Origin: Stercorarius parasiticus
Lineage: Eukaryota > Chordata > Aves > Charadriiformes > Stercorariidae
NCBI GenBank assembly: GCA_013396915.1
Contig: VWZL01000203.1
Span: forward strand, 1,814,886-1,878,885
Length of the DNA stretch: 64,000 nt
Reading direction: 5' to 3'
In this document: positions 38,301 through 50,400 of the stretch, piece after piece
Layout of the letters: each line of letters opens with the position of its first letter
Numbering within the stretch: the stretch's first letter is position 1
The notes under the pieces: model-generated
The model's input: the letters and a program-made list of their open reading frames with translations, nothing else
Database searches by the model: none
Told to the model about the DNA's origin: nothing
Position numbers and translations under genes: made by a program

Positions 38301-41300
38301 TGGGTTTTAATATTCCATTACAGTGGTCAGGCCACCGCGTTCGTGCCTTGTACCCTCCTACAGAGCAGGGAGCATTTGGCAGTATGTGACAGAAATGTGT
38401 AATTATCCCCAGCTGCACTACCTAAAGAAGGACATCAAACTAGATTTTCCATTAGAGACAAAAGCCTGTATTGTCCCCCAGAATGCTTCTTCCATGTTGT
38501 GATGGACGCAACACTGCGTCAGATCAGAACTTCCTTCCAAAGCTCAGAAAACACTGTTTGATGAGTCATTTTTTAACAGATATTACAGAGTCCAGCATGT
38601 TTAATAGTTTTCTTCACCATTTCAGTAAAACAAATATCCACAGATGTAACTAAATAAGAAAGCCTTTATATTTTCTCTTGTTGTATGTTTTTTCTGGTTT
38701 CAGTTTAGCTGATGTTGTAGTTCCTTTTTCTTTTACTCTTTATTCAAGTGGCAATTGTGTCAAGTAGAGTAACTTGAATTTTATCCTAATACATATGAAG
38801 GATAGATCATTCCTGTCTCCAGCTACGCTTTTCTTTGCTGGTCCATAGGTAGAGTACAATTGGTTAGGATCTAGATGTTCAACTTTATGTAAAATTTAAT
38901 TTTTTTCTGTTATTAAAAAAAAATATTTTTCTGTTACATTTTTGAAAGAAAAGGTTTTCAGGAATGTTCTTTTCTGGTAACTTTCCTAAAACGACAAAAT
39001 AGGAACAGATTTCAGTTTATGAATTTTATTGTAAATGCTTATTTTGAAAAAAAACCAAAAACCTCAAAAGATTCCATTATTGTCATTACCCACATTACCA
39101 TCACCCACCTCTGAAACACTTTGTGTCGCAGGTGAGGAGATTTTCTGAAACAAAATTTCTGAAAAAATGTCACTTTTTCAAAATGTTCCAGCAAAGAAAT
39201 GTAGCACAAAAAGAGAAAGATGTTATGACTGTCTTCAGTAAGCTTTAAAATAAAATTTACAAATTACAAATCATATTTTGGGTGGTCTACATATCTGGAA
39301 GGTATGGGTTTTCTTTCTATCTTCATGACAGCTATTAAAGAAAGGTGTTAAAATGTCCTCCTCTCAACCAGGAATTAAATCAGCATGCACCTCTCTAGAA
39401 AAGATGCTGATGTCAAAATCTGGACAATGCTAGCTTTTATTCTGAGTGACAGGGTACTGTTATGTGTATTTGTAGTGTGAAGGGGTCCAAGGTGCTCCAG
39501 GTTCATCAGTTAGCCTTCTCCTAGCATTTGTGCCTCAGGACTTGAGGTGAAATCACATCTCAGGTTAACAATGAAAGTAAGGTAGCTTTATTTACAAGCA
39601 TTGGTTTGTTTGACAGAGAGGTTGAAGTTTCACAATTTAAAAATACTAACAACTCAGCTGAAGAATTTTCAAGAGGTTCATTTGAAAACTATTTCTTCTT
39701 TGCAGAAGATTTAGGTAAAGAAGTAACTTTTATGCATCTGTTTGCCTGAGCATCCATGCTGCATATCCAATATAAAAGATATCATTCTTGCTTAAGAGTT
39801 GCAAATAAATGCAGGTAGTAAAGACTGTGCTTTTAATATTTGGAATCAGGCTCTGAAATACATAAAATAGCAAGGCAGGGCAAAGTTAAAGTGCCTTATG
39901 AGGACTGGAAAACAAGGGCTGTTGAAAGCTTGTGAAGGGTAAAGTGCTTTGGTAGAGCAGAGAGTGAGGTGAGAATTTTCGCCTCAGCTTTTGTCTGTTG
40001 CCCAGAACAAGGCAGCTGCGAGATGTATTTCTGTGAACAATGATGCTTTTTCACACGCCCAGACCAATGAACAAACAAGCCATCTATCATCCCTCTCCCT
40101 TAGCTCTGGAGCTGTTACGTGTCTTTTGGGCATCTGAGCCAGCAGAGATGTCTCCTCACCCCCAGCGGCCAGGCCAGCACTCTCACCTCTCCCCTTCCCT
40201 CCTCCACACCAAGACGGTGCCTATGGGACATCTGCCCACCAAGGCTCCTCTGATCCCTTACCGTTTTTCCATGGGTCAGCAGTAACGTCCCTGTAAAATA
40301 TGGAAGCGGCACAATGATTTCATAATGGCCGTTGATAAAAACTAATGAAGCGTTGCAGGTACTCAGACACTATAGGTATAGGATATCAATGAGCTGTTTA
40401 ATGCAACTGAATTGCTAGCCACTTAAAATGCATCTTTGTGCATTCTGGCCCACACCCAGCCTACCTAAACTAATTTCACTACCTACAGTTGTTACGCATC
40501 CAGACAGCATGTGAACCTTTTTGTATATTAGCCCTTTGTTTATTTTTGATCAGCTTACATGGCAAAGAAAACCAAGTCAGGATGTTTTGAGTCTGTTTAC
40601 CCAGTTTTCGTCTACTATTGATGGTACACCGAACTGATTGAAATTCGAATAAAGAGATTATGCAAAGAAAGCAGGGTGGCATATGTTTGTGCTATGATTT
40701 TCCCTTTCATAGCATATCTGAGATGATTTTTCACCTCCCTCCCACAAACAACACCATGAAGAGCAAAGATGAGCCCTGGGCTCAGGATGCAGCACTTGGT
40801 GCTTGTGGGGAAGAAAAGCAGTCTTGTGGAAGACCAGGGCAAATCAGTGGACATCAAAGGCAAAACAGACAGGGGCATGTCAAAGGATCAGCATGAGCAT
40901 TGTGGATGTTTATTGTTCATTGTCAGTCCCAAGGTGTTTGTTTTTGCATACATCATTGTGGTATTGGAGTGGCCTCCGTGGAAAATGAACAGCAATGTCA
41001 AAGCAACAAACAGACTAACTGAAGACTCTAGGCCTCCCTTTTTAGGACCCAAGTAGGATTGCAAAGCTGCTATTAGATGGAAAGAGAACCAATTATATTT
41101 TGAGACTGAAAATATTATTTCTATTAAGGGCAAAAAGAAATCTCATACAGAATTTCCTATTTAATTAAAAAATATTTGTTTCAGCCAAGACATTTCTAAA
41201 GGAAACATTTATTTTATTTCAAAATATTTCTGACAAATATAAAAATAAAAGAGTTTAGAAAATATCACCTGGTTTTCATTCTTCCTGCTCACTTCTTAGT

Positions 41301-41469
41301 GAAGACAGTAAAAGAAATGGTTGAAATTATTTTCTCTCCTTCCTTAATTTAATTGAAATCTTTCATTATGCCTTTTTTCTTGTGGACACAATGAAAAACG
41401 AGATAATCTGAGGAGAAAGTTTGCAAATTAGATTTATTTCCAGAGGCCAATGTGATCTTCAGAGCATAG
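35326..41469. other. Non-coding single-copy DNA, no gene recognised
   Basis: No gene was recognised. A 9-bp word, GATGACACG, is doubled at 35457-35474. Runs of A lie at about 37004-37029 without a retrocopy. The 38640-39060 stretch is strongly AT-rich. One exon candidate (37817-37982) is listed separately. Confidence 0.5.
37817..37982 (+). other. Candidate 166-bp exon (splice-site and open-frame based)
   Basis: TTTTGATTTTATTACCATACAG is a plausible acceptor and GAGAG|GTAAATAT a plausible donor. Between them one frame is open for 54 codons, entering after two bases and leaving with two. It is closed by TGA just upstream of the acceptor and by TAA just beyond the donor. The peptide (GLREAISMSHLINQC, later GGHFDDLFEMLNHECKHI) looks protein-like, with balanced charged and hydrophobic residues, but I do not recognise it. 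A 54-codon open frame in one of three frames is not rare by chance. An internal exon of a gene spanning the window remains possible. Confidence 0.2.
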
Positions 41470-41608
41470 CTTGAACAAAGTCACTGCACCCCGATCTGTG
41501 TCTGCTTCTGGACCTGTAAATTGGAGCTAGCACTGTTTTCCTCAAGGAGGTGGCTGGAAGATTAAGGGGGCTTGTGCCATGCCCTCCAGGATGCAAAGTG
41601 CTAAACTG
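41470..41608 (+). repeat. Ancient CORE-SINE/MIR-like fragment
   Basis: Blocks in MIR order are visible: GAACAAAGTCACTGCACCCC (MIR: gggcaagtcacttaacccc), TCTGTGTCTGCTTCTGGACCTG (MIR: tctgtgcctcagtttcctcatctg), TAAATTGGAGCTAGCACTG (MIR: taaaatggggataatactg), GAGGTGGCTGGAAGATTAA (MIR: ggttgttgtgaggattaa), and GCAAAGTGCTAAA (MIR: gtaaagcgcttaga). Five collinear blocks give a good case without alignment. Confidence 0.65.
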
Positions 41609-44117
41609 TCGTTTTTAATATATGTCTTTCAAATTATCTCTTTTTTTTTCCCCCTCTACTTCTGTTTGGTGGCGATCACTCTGGGGAGAATGGTGTGTGT
41701 GGGTAAGACAGAGAGGGATTGCTGTGCTCTGTTGGCAGAAATTGGATTTTTTTCAGGATGTGGTTCACAAGCCCTGACTGCTAGCAAGGGATTTCCTCCC
41801 ATTGAGGAGCCTGGGCCAGGGCACAGGCAGCTGGGGACACCTGGACCTTCTTCACCCCCAGTCTAATGACAGCTCTCAAAGCCTTGCCCGGCAAGAGATC
41901 TATTATACACTGCATGGTGCCAGGACACATTCTGGGCTCTTATTCCCTGTTTGTCACCCTTTTGCAAACTGCCCCTACCCCTTTTATGCCTCTGTCATCA
42001 TGGGATTAGGTCTCTGGATGTCCATTCCACAATGAGCAATTTATCTCTATTAGCTCCATCCTTGCCCATTCTTGCAATTCCTGCAAACCTTCTTCAGGCC
42101 TCCTCGAACCTGAGAAAAATCAGTCCTTGAATGGCAGAGAGCTTTCAGGGGGATATTTTTTGATGGATTTAGAAAAATATTGAGGCTTGCATGATCTTGG
42201 TGGCTTTTGAAGAGCCATCAATCTCCCACCCTCCGCACAACATAATCATTTCCCTGTGTGAAATGCTTAGCCTACTGTTTGTGAGGCTTTGATCAATTGA
42301 AGACGAAGCATTCACACTGAATTTTAAAAAAAATGAATGAAGAGTGATGGGAGACATGCAGCTGAGCAGCAGCTGATGATAAGAGGGACCACTACCTTCC
42401 TCAGTGGTTGCAATGTTCAAACATTTTTACATTTATGCTTGTTGGTCACTTAAAATTAGGAAATAGATAGCAGTCACATCTGTCTTTAAAGGTCTAGGTC
42501 CTGAAGGACTTACTGGAATTTTATTGAATGAAAAAACATCAAGTAACTACTCCAGGCCCCACTTTCCACAGGAAAGGACAGAGAAGGGCCAAGCACCCCA
42601 AAACGCTGCACTCCTCCATGGCAGCGCAGCTCTAGTGGCCAGTGCATGGCGCCAGGTGAGTCCTGTTTTTTCTCCTCCTCATCTTTCTTCCTCACCTTTC
42701 TGAGAAGCAAATGCAAATCCCTGCAAGTCTCATGGTAGAAGGACTTTCAGAGGGGTGACATAATCACTCAACATAATTAATAACACATGGAAAACAGATG
42801 CTCATGATGAACTTCTCAATCATTAGAAGAAAATTGTTAGAAGAGACAGTGACTGTAAAGGATCAAATGTGGCTCTGAAACAGGATAAAATTTCCTAGCA
42901 GCAAAGTTAATTGCACACTGGGGGAGTATACAAGAGAAAGGGACTTGAAGTCCTTAGGAAGAGAGTAGGCATCCTTCAGACTTCAGCATCCTGTGAAAAA
43001 CCCAGTCAAACTGAATGATCTGGTTTGCGTAGACCTGGAAAAAATTCCAGACCCTGCAGTACCGCTGGTTTAAAGGTACTTTAAGCTTTAATTCACAAGC
43101 TGGACTGGCTCAGTTTGGGCTGGCTGCGAAAGGCTCTCACCTCCTCCACCTGTGCCTGCAGCCCCTGCGCAGCTCCCTGTGTTGCCCAGAGAGTGAGCAG
43201 GAAACCTCAACAGTTTTGCCTTCTCTCAATAAGTCAGATTGTTGTCTATACTTTTCTTTCCCCCTCACCCCTGAGTCACAACCCCTAAAATTGCTTTCGA
43301 AGAACATAGAACCTGGCAGCAGATGGATGCTGACAAGGCATGTGTGCCCTTGGGGAGGGGTACTTGAACAGAACAGGGCATTTTTTTTTTCTCCACAAAG
43401 AATGAAATAGTAAATTAAGCATAAATTCAATGAAAACAAAAAAGATCATTAAAAAATCAGTTTGGATGCCATCAATCTTGAAAAATGTCGAACTATTTCT
43501 TTTTAGAATTTGTGAAGAGAAATTTCTCAACTTTTCACTTCAGAGGGCTATTTTAAAAAATAGCAGAACACTCTAAGAAAGAATAAAAGATTAAGTAAAA
43601 GGGCTAAGTAGCTCCAAAAATAGGGGTGGTAGGGCGAAGCATAATAAATGTTTTTTTAAAAATACTATTAAGGTAAAGAAAAACAAAACAAACCATGCTT
43701 TCATTTTACCTAGACTATGTCTTCCCCCTTTATTTTTTTTCCTGTTCAAACATCCAAAGAAAATAAAAACACAAGCACTGTACTTTCTGTCTTGTCCTGG
43801 GTAGGGCCTCTCTTCCTGTTTATTATTTGTCCTTGGATCTGTTCTTCCCACCATCATCAGGATTCTCTGCATCTTGTTTATCCAAGCCTCTCAAAACACT
43901 TTCTTTATCTAATCTATTTTAAACGTGTTGAAGAACCCTTCATGGTAGCGTCTCAGCACTGAAATCTAATCTAATCCATCAGCCAAGAGTCTAGTTGCTT
44001 TATAAACACTAATGGCCAGATGCTGTTACCCTTTCCTCAGACTGAAATCGATTGCACTACTCAGTTCTCAATAAAGGTGTCAGAATCTGTCCCTCAACTC
44101 ATAATATCTAATTCTTA
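41609..44117. other. Non-coding single-copy DNA, no gene recognised
   Basis: No gene was recognised. A near-consensus donor (CCAG|GTGAGT at 42654-42655) has no convincing acceptor upstream. T and A runs occur near 43381 and 43551. The frames here are short, overlapping and without domains. Confidence 0.5.
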
Positions 44118-44232
44118 TCAACATTTTGCAGCTGGGGAAACTGAGATACTGTGAAGTAAAGCTGCCCAGGGTCACGCAGCAATTCATCCTAAAATGAGAA
44201 GTCCAAAGTCCCAGTCCCCAGTTCTCACCAGC
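44118..44232 (-). repeat. Ancient CORE-SINE/MIR-like fragment
   Basis: The plus-strand text reads as a reverse-complemented MIR core: CATTTTGCAGCTGGGGAAACTG (cattttacagatgaggaaactg), then AAGCTGCCCAGGGTCACGCAGC (gacttgcccaaggtcacacagc), then AGTCCAAAGTCCCAGTCCCCA. The first two blocks are highly characteristic, so this is the strongest MIR call in the window. Confidence 0.75.
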
Positions 44233-46915
44233 GACTACGAGCAGTCAAATTGCTGCTCAAGGAACTGGCTTGTGTTTAATGCATGCAATGCATTCAGACT
44301 TGTGCCTTCAGTAATAAAGGCTTAACTGTGAAATAAAAGTCCACAACCATCATGTTTACTTGTACTTGATTGTCGGCTGCTAGGTGAATAGAAATTGCTT
44401 TCTTGAGATCGCCAAAAATAATAATAAAAACAATGACAGTTGATCAGGTTTGTCCTCACCCTGCAGTTACAAGGAGAGCGAGATTATAAACAAGATTTCA
44501 GGCTGCACTGGGCTCTCTGGATACTCTGAGCTACATCTCCTGTCCTAGATGGCCACAGGACAAGACATCACTCTAGGAAAATAACTGCAGTTTGTTTAAG
44601 AAGAAAAAGAAATAGTAATGATGGAAATAATTGATGCTCTAAGAAGCCCTTGAATAACTTTCATTTGAAGGAACTTTGCTGGCATACATCATGTTTTCTG
44701 GGGTTTTCTCCTCAATGCAAACACAACGTGTATATGAAACTTGAATATTCCTACGGACATTTGCATGCAATCCAAATTAAATTAAATTATTAAATTAATT
44801 GCCTGCTTCTCCCCTTATTCCCAACCTGCTGTTGTAACCTTATGTGTGTGAGTCGTAGATGGCAACAGAGGAAAACATGGCAGTTTTTAACTTCATATAT
44901 TGCAGTTACATGACACCACACATTTAAGGAAGTAAAAAAAATACAAAACAAGAACCACCACATTACAAAAACAGATTAATTTTATTCTCTCTCTTTTTAG
45001 AGATTGGGGAAAATGGATTCAGATAGCAGGAGGAACCTGAATTTGTCCACTAGTCACAAAATACTCCCCTGATTCTGTACAGTCATGTACCTTTCCTCCT
45101 CATGAGAAGACAAGCTTGCAGTTGATGTTGGAGATGTTCTCTAAACAGAAAGCGCACCCCGGAGAATATGGTGGGTGGACGGGACAGTTGAACGACAACT
45201 GCCATGAGGCATAATTGTGAGAGCATCTCAGAACAGAAATACCAGAGAGCAAAAAGGAAAAAACCCACACTTTCAAAACAGCAATACCTGCAAAATCTAA
45301 GACCAAATAAAATGGAGGAGGCAAACTTAAACACAGAAGCAAAAAATACTGATGAGCCAAAGATAAAAAATATTGTCATAATCACATTAATGATATTAAT
45401 GTCTGGAGTGTTACCAAGAGCACAGCTACTGCAAGTAGAGGAATTGTCCTTTTCCCATGTTTTGAATATGCTGGGTTTCAGCCAGTTTCAGCCAAAGGTC
45501 ATAAAAGCTATATTCGGATATTTCCTGAATTTCACCTACTATGCCCTGTTGAACAGCTGGTCTTACAAGCCCAAGGACAAGTATCACGGCAGCATAATTG
45601 TCTGGTTTTTTTAAAGGTACCTGGCTTCTGCCTGGCCTGCTCAGGGCACCAGCAGAGATCATTCACCCTCCCCTTGCACATCCCTAAAGTGTACCCTAAG
45701 GCAAGAATTGACAAGGGCCCTCAGTCTCATACTGAGAGGGTGTAGGAGTGTGGAGAGCATTGTAAAGCTGTCTCATTGGGATGATACGGCAGGGCCATTT
45801 TCTTCTGCTCTGCATCATTGTGGTATTTAAAAATAGACCTTAGTAAGAATTTACTGGCGTCAGAATCTGCTTTTTCTTCTGACATGAGGCTGTTCGCCTG
45901 GAAAAAGCCAGCTGTGTCAGGCCTGGGCATGGGACTCCTAAATGGTATTCAGAAAGAGAAGAGAAAAAAAGTGGGAGTGGTGGAGCACTACAGAACACCA
46001 AGTGCAGAGCTCACTGTAACACATGGATACCCTTCCACTGGCTTCAATTTTTTTTTTTTTTAATTACAAATTGATTCATTTAAAGGCGAGAAGATACAAT
46101 TTGACCTTCTTGTCTGACTTCTGACAGCTAGTTAATTTCACCTAGCAAACCTTGAATCAAATCTTTTTCAGAGAGAGCAGTTTTCTGACCGACTCTTTGG
46201 AGAAAGTCTTTGCACACATGAGCGGATCTTGTGAAGTCTGTTCTTAGCTGTATTCTCCACCACTACCCAAATGAGTCTGAGGATAATAACCTGTTGTGAG
46301 CAGTTATCACCACCAATGAGCTCAGGTTTTATGGGAGACAGAGCTATGTAAAGGGGTATACTTAAAATGCATTTAATACAAGGAATGTCATCTTCTAGTA
46401 TAAAATGTGCCATTGTTCATACATTCATAGATTCGATAATACTGTAATTGTTATGCACTGCAAATAAGCTTCTTGAATTCGGTTCATAGCACAGATGAAC
46501 TTATGCTGAAGACTATTTTTCTGCAAGCACAGACAACACCACACCATAAGGAATCACGGTTAAAATCTGTTTGGGGTAATACAGACAAACTAGAAGGAAA
46601 AAGAGGAGAGAGATATAAGATATGGATCTGTAATTACAACTGGCAGAAGAACATGGTTTAATTCATTGGACAGCAATAACACCAGAGATCTGTGGAGCGC
46701 CTTGTCTGTAAACATCGTCTGAATTAATCACAAGGAGAGACACTGTAATAATTGTATTTTATTAAAGCTGAACAAAAGACTAAGATATTGTTCTGCATAA
46801 ATGAGCTAACTGTAATACGACCCACTTCCCTGAAACCTCAGCCACGGCCAAAGCGTCTGATAAATTGTGCTGGAGAAAGGGGCAGAGGAAAGGAGAAACC
46901 TTGCAGAGCCACTGC
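44233..46915. other. Non-coding DNA between MIR remnant and solo LTR
   Basis: Apart from the open frame at 45204-45614, nothing was recognised. An (AAATT)n-like stretch lies at 44774-44800 and a 13-base T run near 46049. Confidence 0.45.
45204..45614 (+). other. 136-codon open frame of unknown nature
   Basis: An ATG-initiated frame of 136 codons, preceded in frame by TGA at 45189-45191, ends at TAA. The first 50 or so residues are strongly basic and polar (for example QKYQRAKRKKPTLSKQQ). They are followed by a hydrophobic segment (KNIVIITLMILMSGVL, about residues 55-70) and a more hydrophobic C-terminal half with aromatic residues. A basic leader plus a signal-anchor-like segment resembles the start of a type I or II membrane protein, and also the general layout of a retroviral envelope leader. 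I see no LTR, polypurine tract or other retroviral part attached. The base composition is as AT-rich as the surroundings, so a chance frame is the default reading. Confidence 0.15.
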
Positions 46916-46920
46916 ATAAC
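46916..46920. repeat. 5' target-site duplication of the solo LTR (ATAAC)
   Basis: The five bases immediately before the LTR's TG start are repeated exactly after its CA end at 47479-47483. Confidence 0.88.
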
Positions 46921-47173
46921 TGCACTGGTTTTGGCTGGGGTAGAGTTAATTTTCTTCATAGTGGCTAGTGTGGGGCTGTTTTGGGTTTGTGATGGAAACA
47001 GTGTTGATAATACAGGGATGTTGTAGTTATTGCTGAGCAGTGCTTACACAGACTCAAGGCCTTTTCTGCTTCTCACGTCACCTCACCAGCAAGTAGGCTG
47101 GGGGTGCACAAGTTGGGAGAGCTGACCCCAACTGACCAAAGGAGCATTCCATGCCACATGACATCATGTTCAG

Positions 47174-47180
47174 TATATAA
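47174..47180 (+). promoter_or_regulatory. TATA box of the ERVL LTR
   Basis: TATATAA lies about 190 bp upstream of the LTR poly(A) signal and ahead of a GGGGGAAGAAGAAG tract, the usual position of the U3 core promoter in this LTR family. Confidence 0.7.
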
Positions 47181-47362
47181 AGCTGGGGGAAGAAGAAGAA
47201 AGGGGGGGATGTTCAGAGTTAGGGCATTTGTCTTCCCAAGTAATCGTTACGCATGATGGAGCCCTGCTTTACTGGAGATGGCTGAACACCTGCCTGCTGA
47301 TGGCAAGTAGCGAACGAATTCCTCGTTTCACTTTGCTTGTGTGCACGGCTTTTGCTTTACCC

Positions 47363-47368
47363 ATTAAA
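47363..47368 (+). terminator. Polyadenylation signal of the ERVL LTR (ATTAAA)
   Basis: ATTAAA sits inside CCATTAAACTGTCTTCATCTC, followed by a T/G-rich stretch (GTGTTTTCTTGTTTTT), as in a functional R/U5 polyadenylation region. Confidence 0.7.
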
Positions 47369-47478
47369 CTGTCTTCATCTCAATCCATGTGTTTTCTTGT
47401 TTTTACTCTTCCAATTCTCTCCCCCATCCCACTGGGGATGTGTGGTGCTTAGTTACTGGCTGGGGTTAAATCACAACA

Positions 47479-47483
47479 ATAAC
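47479..47483. repeat. 3' target-site duplication of the solo LTR (ATAAC)
   Basis: Exact copy of 46916-46920. With no mismatch between the copies, the insertion is not extremely old or has been lucky at these five bases. Confidence 0.88.
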
Positions 47484-50400
47484 CTACTTAGACAAATGGC
47501 CCTTAAATAGGATGAATCCTTAAACCAGCAGGCCTGGTCCACCCATTTGATTTTTACTTTCTTTTAGAATAGTCACTGAATAAAGATTGTTTATTTGCTT
47601 AAGGTGGCAGCATCTTTTCGTTTCAGATTGACATTAAGAAATAAAACCTACCATCATTTCAGTATCTTAGTATGAAGAGAAGTAAAAATACTGCAAGAAT
47701 GTGAGCAAACATTTTAACAAAGGATCAGAAGGGAACAAATGCTCCTATCTTTTGAATCAATGAGTTCAAAGCATGGGAAATGCCGTATGTGTGAATAAAT
47801 AAAGCAAAAGACTAACAGATTTCCAAGATATTTCATTCCTTTTTAGAGGCATTGTGAGAGTAGGGTATTAACCCAGGGATGGTAGCTATATGGCAGAGGT
47901 AGCTATAGATATATATGGATTTTGGCAGAGATATCAATATTCTGAGTGTGTGCACATGTCTATATGTGTGTGTAGTATACAGGAATTTACTGAGTTTTTT
48001 TGAAACCAGTTCAAAAGCTGGTGTGTATTGCTGAAGCGAGTGTTTCTCTACCCTGTTGCTCTGTATCACCCAGGTTATTCAAGCTCTGCGTCTCCACACA
48101 TCTCTACCAAAAACAATCCTCAGGAACAGCAGCCTCTGACATTACAGTCTAAGTTTTCAGGCATATTGCTTCTGAAGGTCTGTAACCCTTTCCTTACACA
48201 ACACTTGCTTTTTGAACCCTTTTAAGGACTGTAGAGCATTAGATTTAACGTCTTCTTTCTTCAGCAACACTTTACCTTGTGAAACTCTTAGCAGGCCAAA
48301 GCTGTCAAAGTACAGCGCTCTCTGCCTTTTATAAAAGGCTGCATCAAGAGACTGAAGCCCATTAAGGGAGAAAACACATTTGCTGTCATGTATACAGGTA
48401 GTTTGGGTTGTAATCTATGCTGTGGAGCTGTGATCCAAGAGTTTTTCCTTTTTTTCCATTAGATCTAAAAAAAGAGGCAGTAATCTGCTCTCATGCTGCA
48501 GACAGGACACTGATACTTTTCAACCACAAGCACTTAGGGGTCTGTTTCTGTTTGGCATGATGTTTGCTGCTGCTGTGTAAGTTTGCTGGGTGGTCCATAT
48601 TCTACATCTGATAATAAATAATTGACTGCTCTGATTTCATCCAACTGACTGTCTGCATTTGTCTTTTTTCTCGTCTAAACAATTGTGTAAAGTGCTTTGT
48701 ATCCACAGACAACGCAGACTGTATACCTTAATTAACATGGTGTGTCAATCTACTCTACAGTGTTCTACAGAGACATATAAGGTTTACAAATGCCATGGGA
48801 TCCATCTCAAGAAGCAATCTATATGGATGCCAAGTCTTTCTAATAACATGTCCTCCTGACTCAGCCTTCCTCGCATTACAGCTCCAGTAGTAAGAACGAT
48901 CCTGTCTTTCTGTGAAAGTGAGACTGATAAGTGTAGTGGTCAGCATAAATAAATATAAGGAACAATATTAAGTGTCTGATTCACTTTCAGTGACATTGGG
49001 CTAAATGAGAAATATATAGGCTGATATTTATAGAATTGCCTGAGGGAATAAAGGCTTATGCAGTGGGAATAGGCTGCTTGTATTCACTGACTCTTGGCTG
49101 AAGTTTTGTCTGAAGTATTGTGCCATTATATTTAATTTGCATGGGTTGTCGTCTGGGCTGGTAAAGAGGGAGACAGAAAATACTGCAAGGTGATCATGAT
49201 GACTACAGGGATACAGACTCCAAACAAATTAGGGTATAAACAGCATAAAGAAGAACAAATCTGTGCAAATACGCTCAGATATTTCGGTAGATTTGACTTG
49301 TGTAAGTAGCCAAAACTCCATGCCATAGGTCCATTCCCCCCACACCCTTTCTTCAAATGACTCTTTGACAATGATCCAGTGATCTTTTGCAGGGTGGTGC
49401 CCACGCTGCTTTGCATGGAACAAATGCAGGCAGGTGATGACTTCTGCCACCTCTAGCCATCAGTGTAGTAAATTAAAGACCCAAGCCATGCTGTTGAAAT
49501 AGATTTGTTCTGCTTCTTACTGCAGAGAGATTGCACAAGAACATGTTGGGAGGAGAAAGATATGCTGTACATGCTGGATCTCAGAAAATTTCCAGGGGTG
49601 CTTGCCAGTATCACTCTATATGCTAAATTTGTACAAACACAGCAGTTAAGAAGTTGTACTCCAGTTAAAGTGTCATTTGACAAGATGAACGTATTTTGCT
49701 GTCTCCTCTTATCTTGTGAATACTTTATCTCTGGAGGAGAAGAAGAGCAGATATTCTCTGTCTTTCAGATCCAGCCCTTGTGTTAGAGTTTGCATTCAGA
49801 GTACGTCAGAACCAAGAGGACAATGCGCGTCCCCTTCCTTTGAGGACTTCAGAATAGTGAGAAGACAAGGACCTTTCAGTCTCCAGAGTTTAGGGTAGTT
49901 AACAATTCTGAATTTAATGTGTGAAAAATACTTTTTCAGTCTTATATATAATAATAGTATCACCTAAGAGCAATGGAAATATGACCCAGGCCTTATCAAC
50001 ACTTTCCTGTTCACAAATGGCTTTTTCACCAATTTTTCTTTTATTCAGTTCTTCAATATGCAGCAGAACAACACAGCAACTCTGGAAATTCAGCCCTAGC
50101 TTTTTCCCAAAAGCAGCAACAGGGCTTTTTAAAGTTCAGAAGCTAAATGAAGGAAATGCAAAGTGTTTACCATCATTTACATTCTGGAAAATCAATGTCA
50201 CTGGAAGTGTGGCCTCCCAACAGGAACATCTGATGGTTACATGGTTTCAGATGCTTTGTCATCTGACAAATTGGATTGTTTTACTTGTTTAGTATTTTGA
50301 TTACATCCACCCTTCTATTTCTACCTCTGTTTTCATGTGTCTGATAAAATGCCCTTCATGGATCTTTGTGTTTTGACTTTCTTGGGACTGATATGAAATT

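Larger units (their letters stand above)
46921..47478 (+). mobile_element. Solo LTR of an avian ERVL-type endogenous retrovirus
   Basis: This is a complete 558-bp LTR beginning TGCACTGGTTTTGGCTGGGG and ending GGCTGGGGTTAAATCACAACA, the well-known pattern of the abundant bird ERVL LTRs. It carries a TATA box (47174-47180) and an ATTAAA polyadenylation signal (47363-47368), both in plus orientation. A perfect 5-bp target-site duplication, ATAAC, flanks it (46916-46920 and 47479-47483), as expected for ERVL integrase. No internal retroviral sequence is attached on either side, so the provirus was reduced to one LTR by homologous recombination between its two LTRs. Host genes could still use its promoter or poly(A) signal, but nothing in the window shows this. 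Confidence 0.93.

Noticed and set aside
46420..46445. CATTCATAGATTCGATAAT, resembling the start of an inverted CR1
   Set aside because: Only one octamer-like match, and none of the following CR1 blocks are present.
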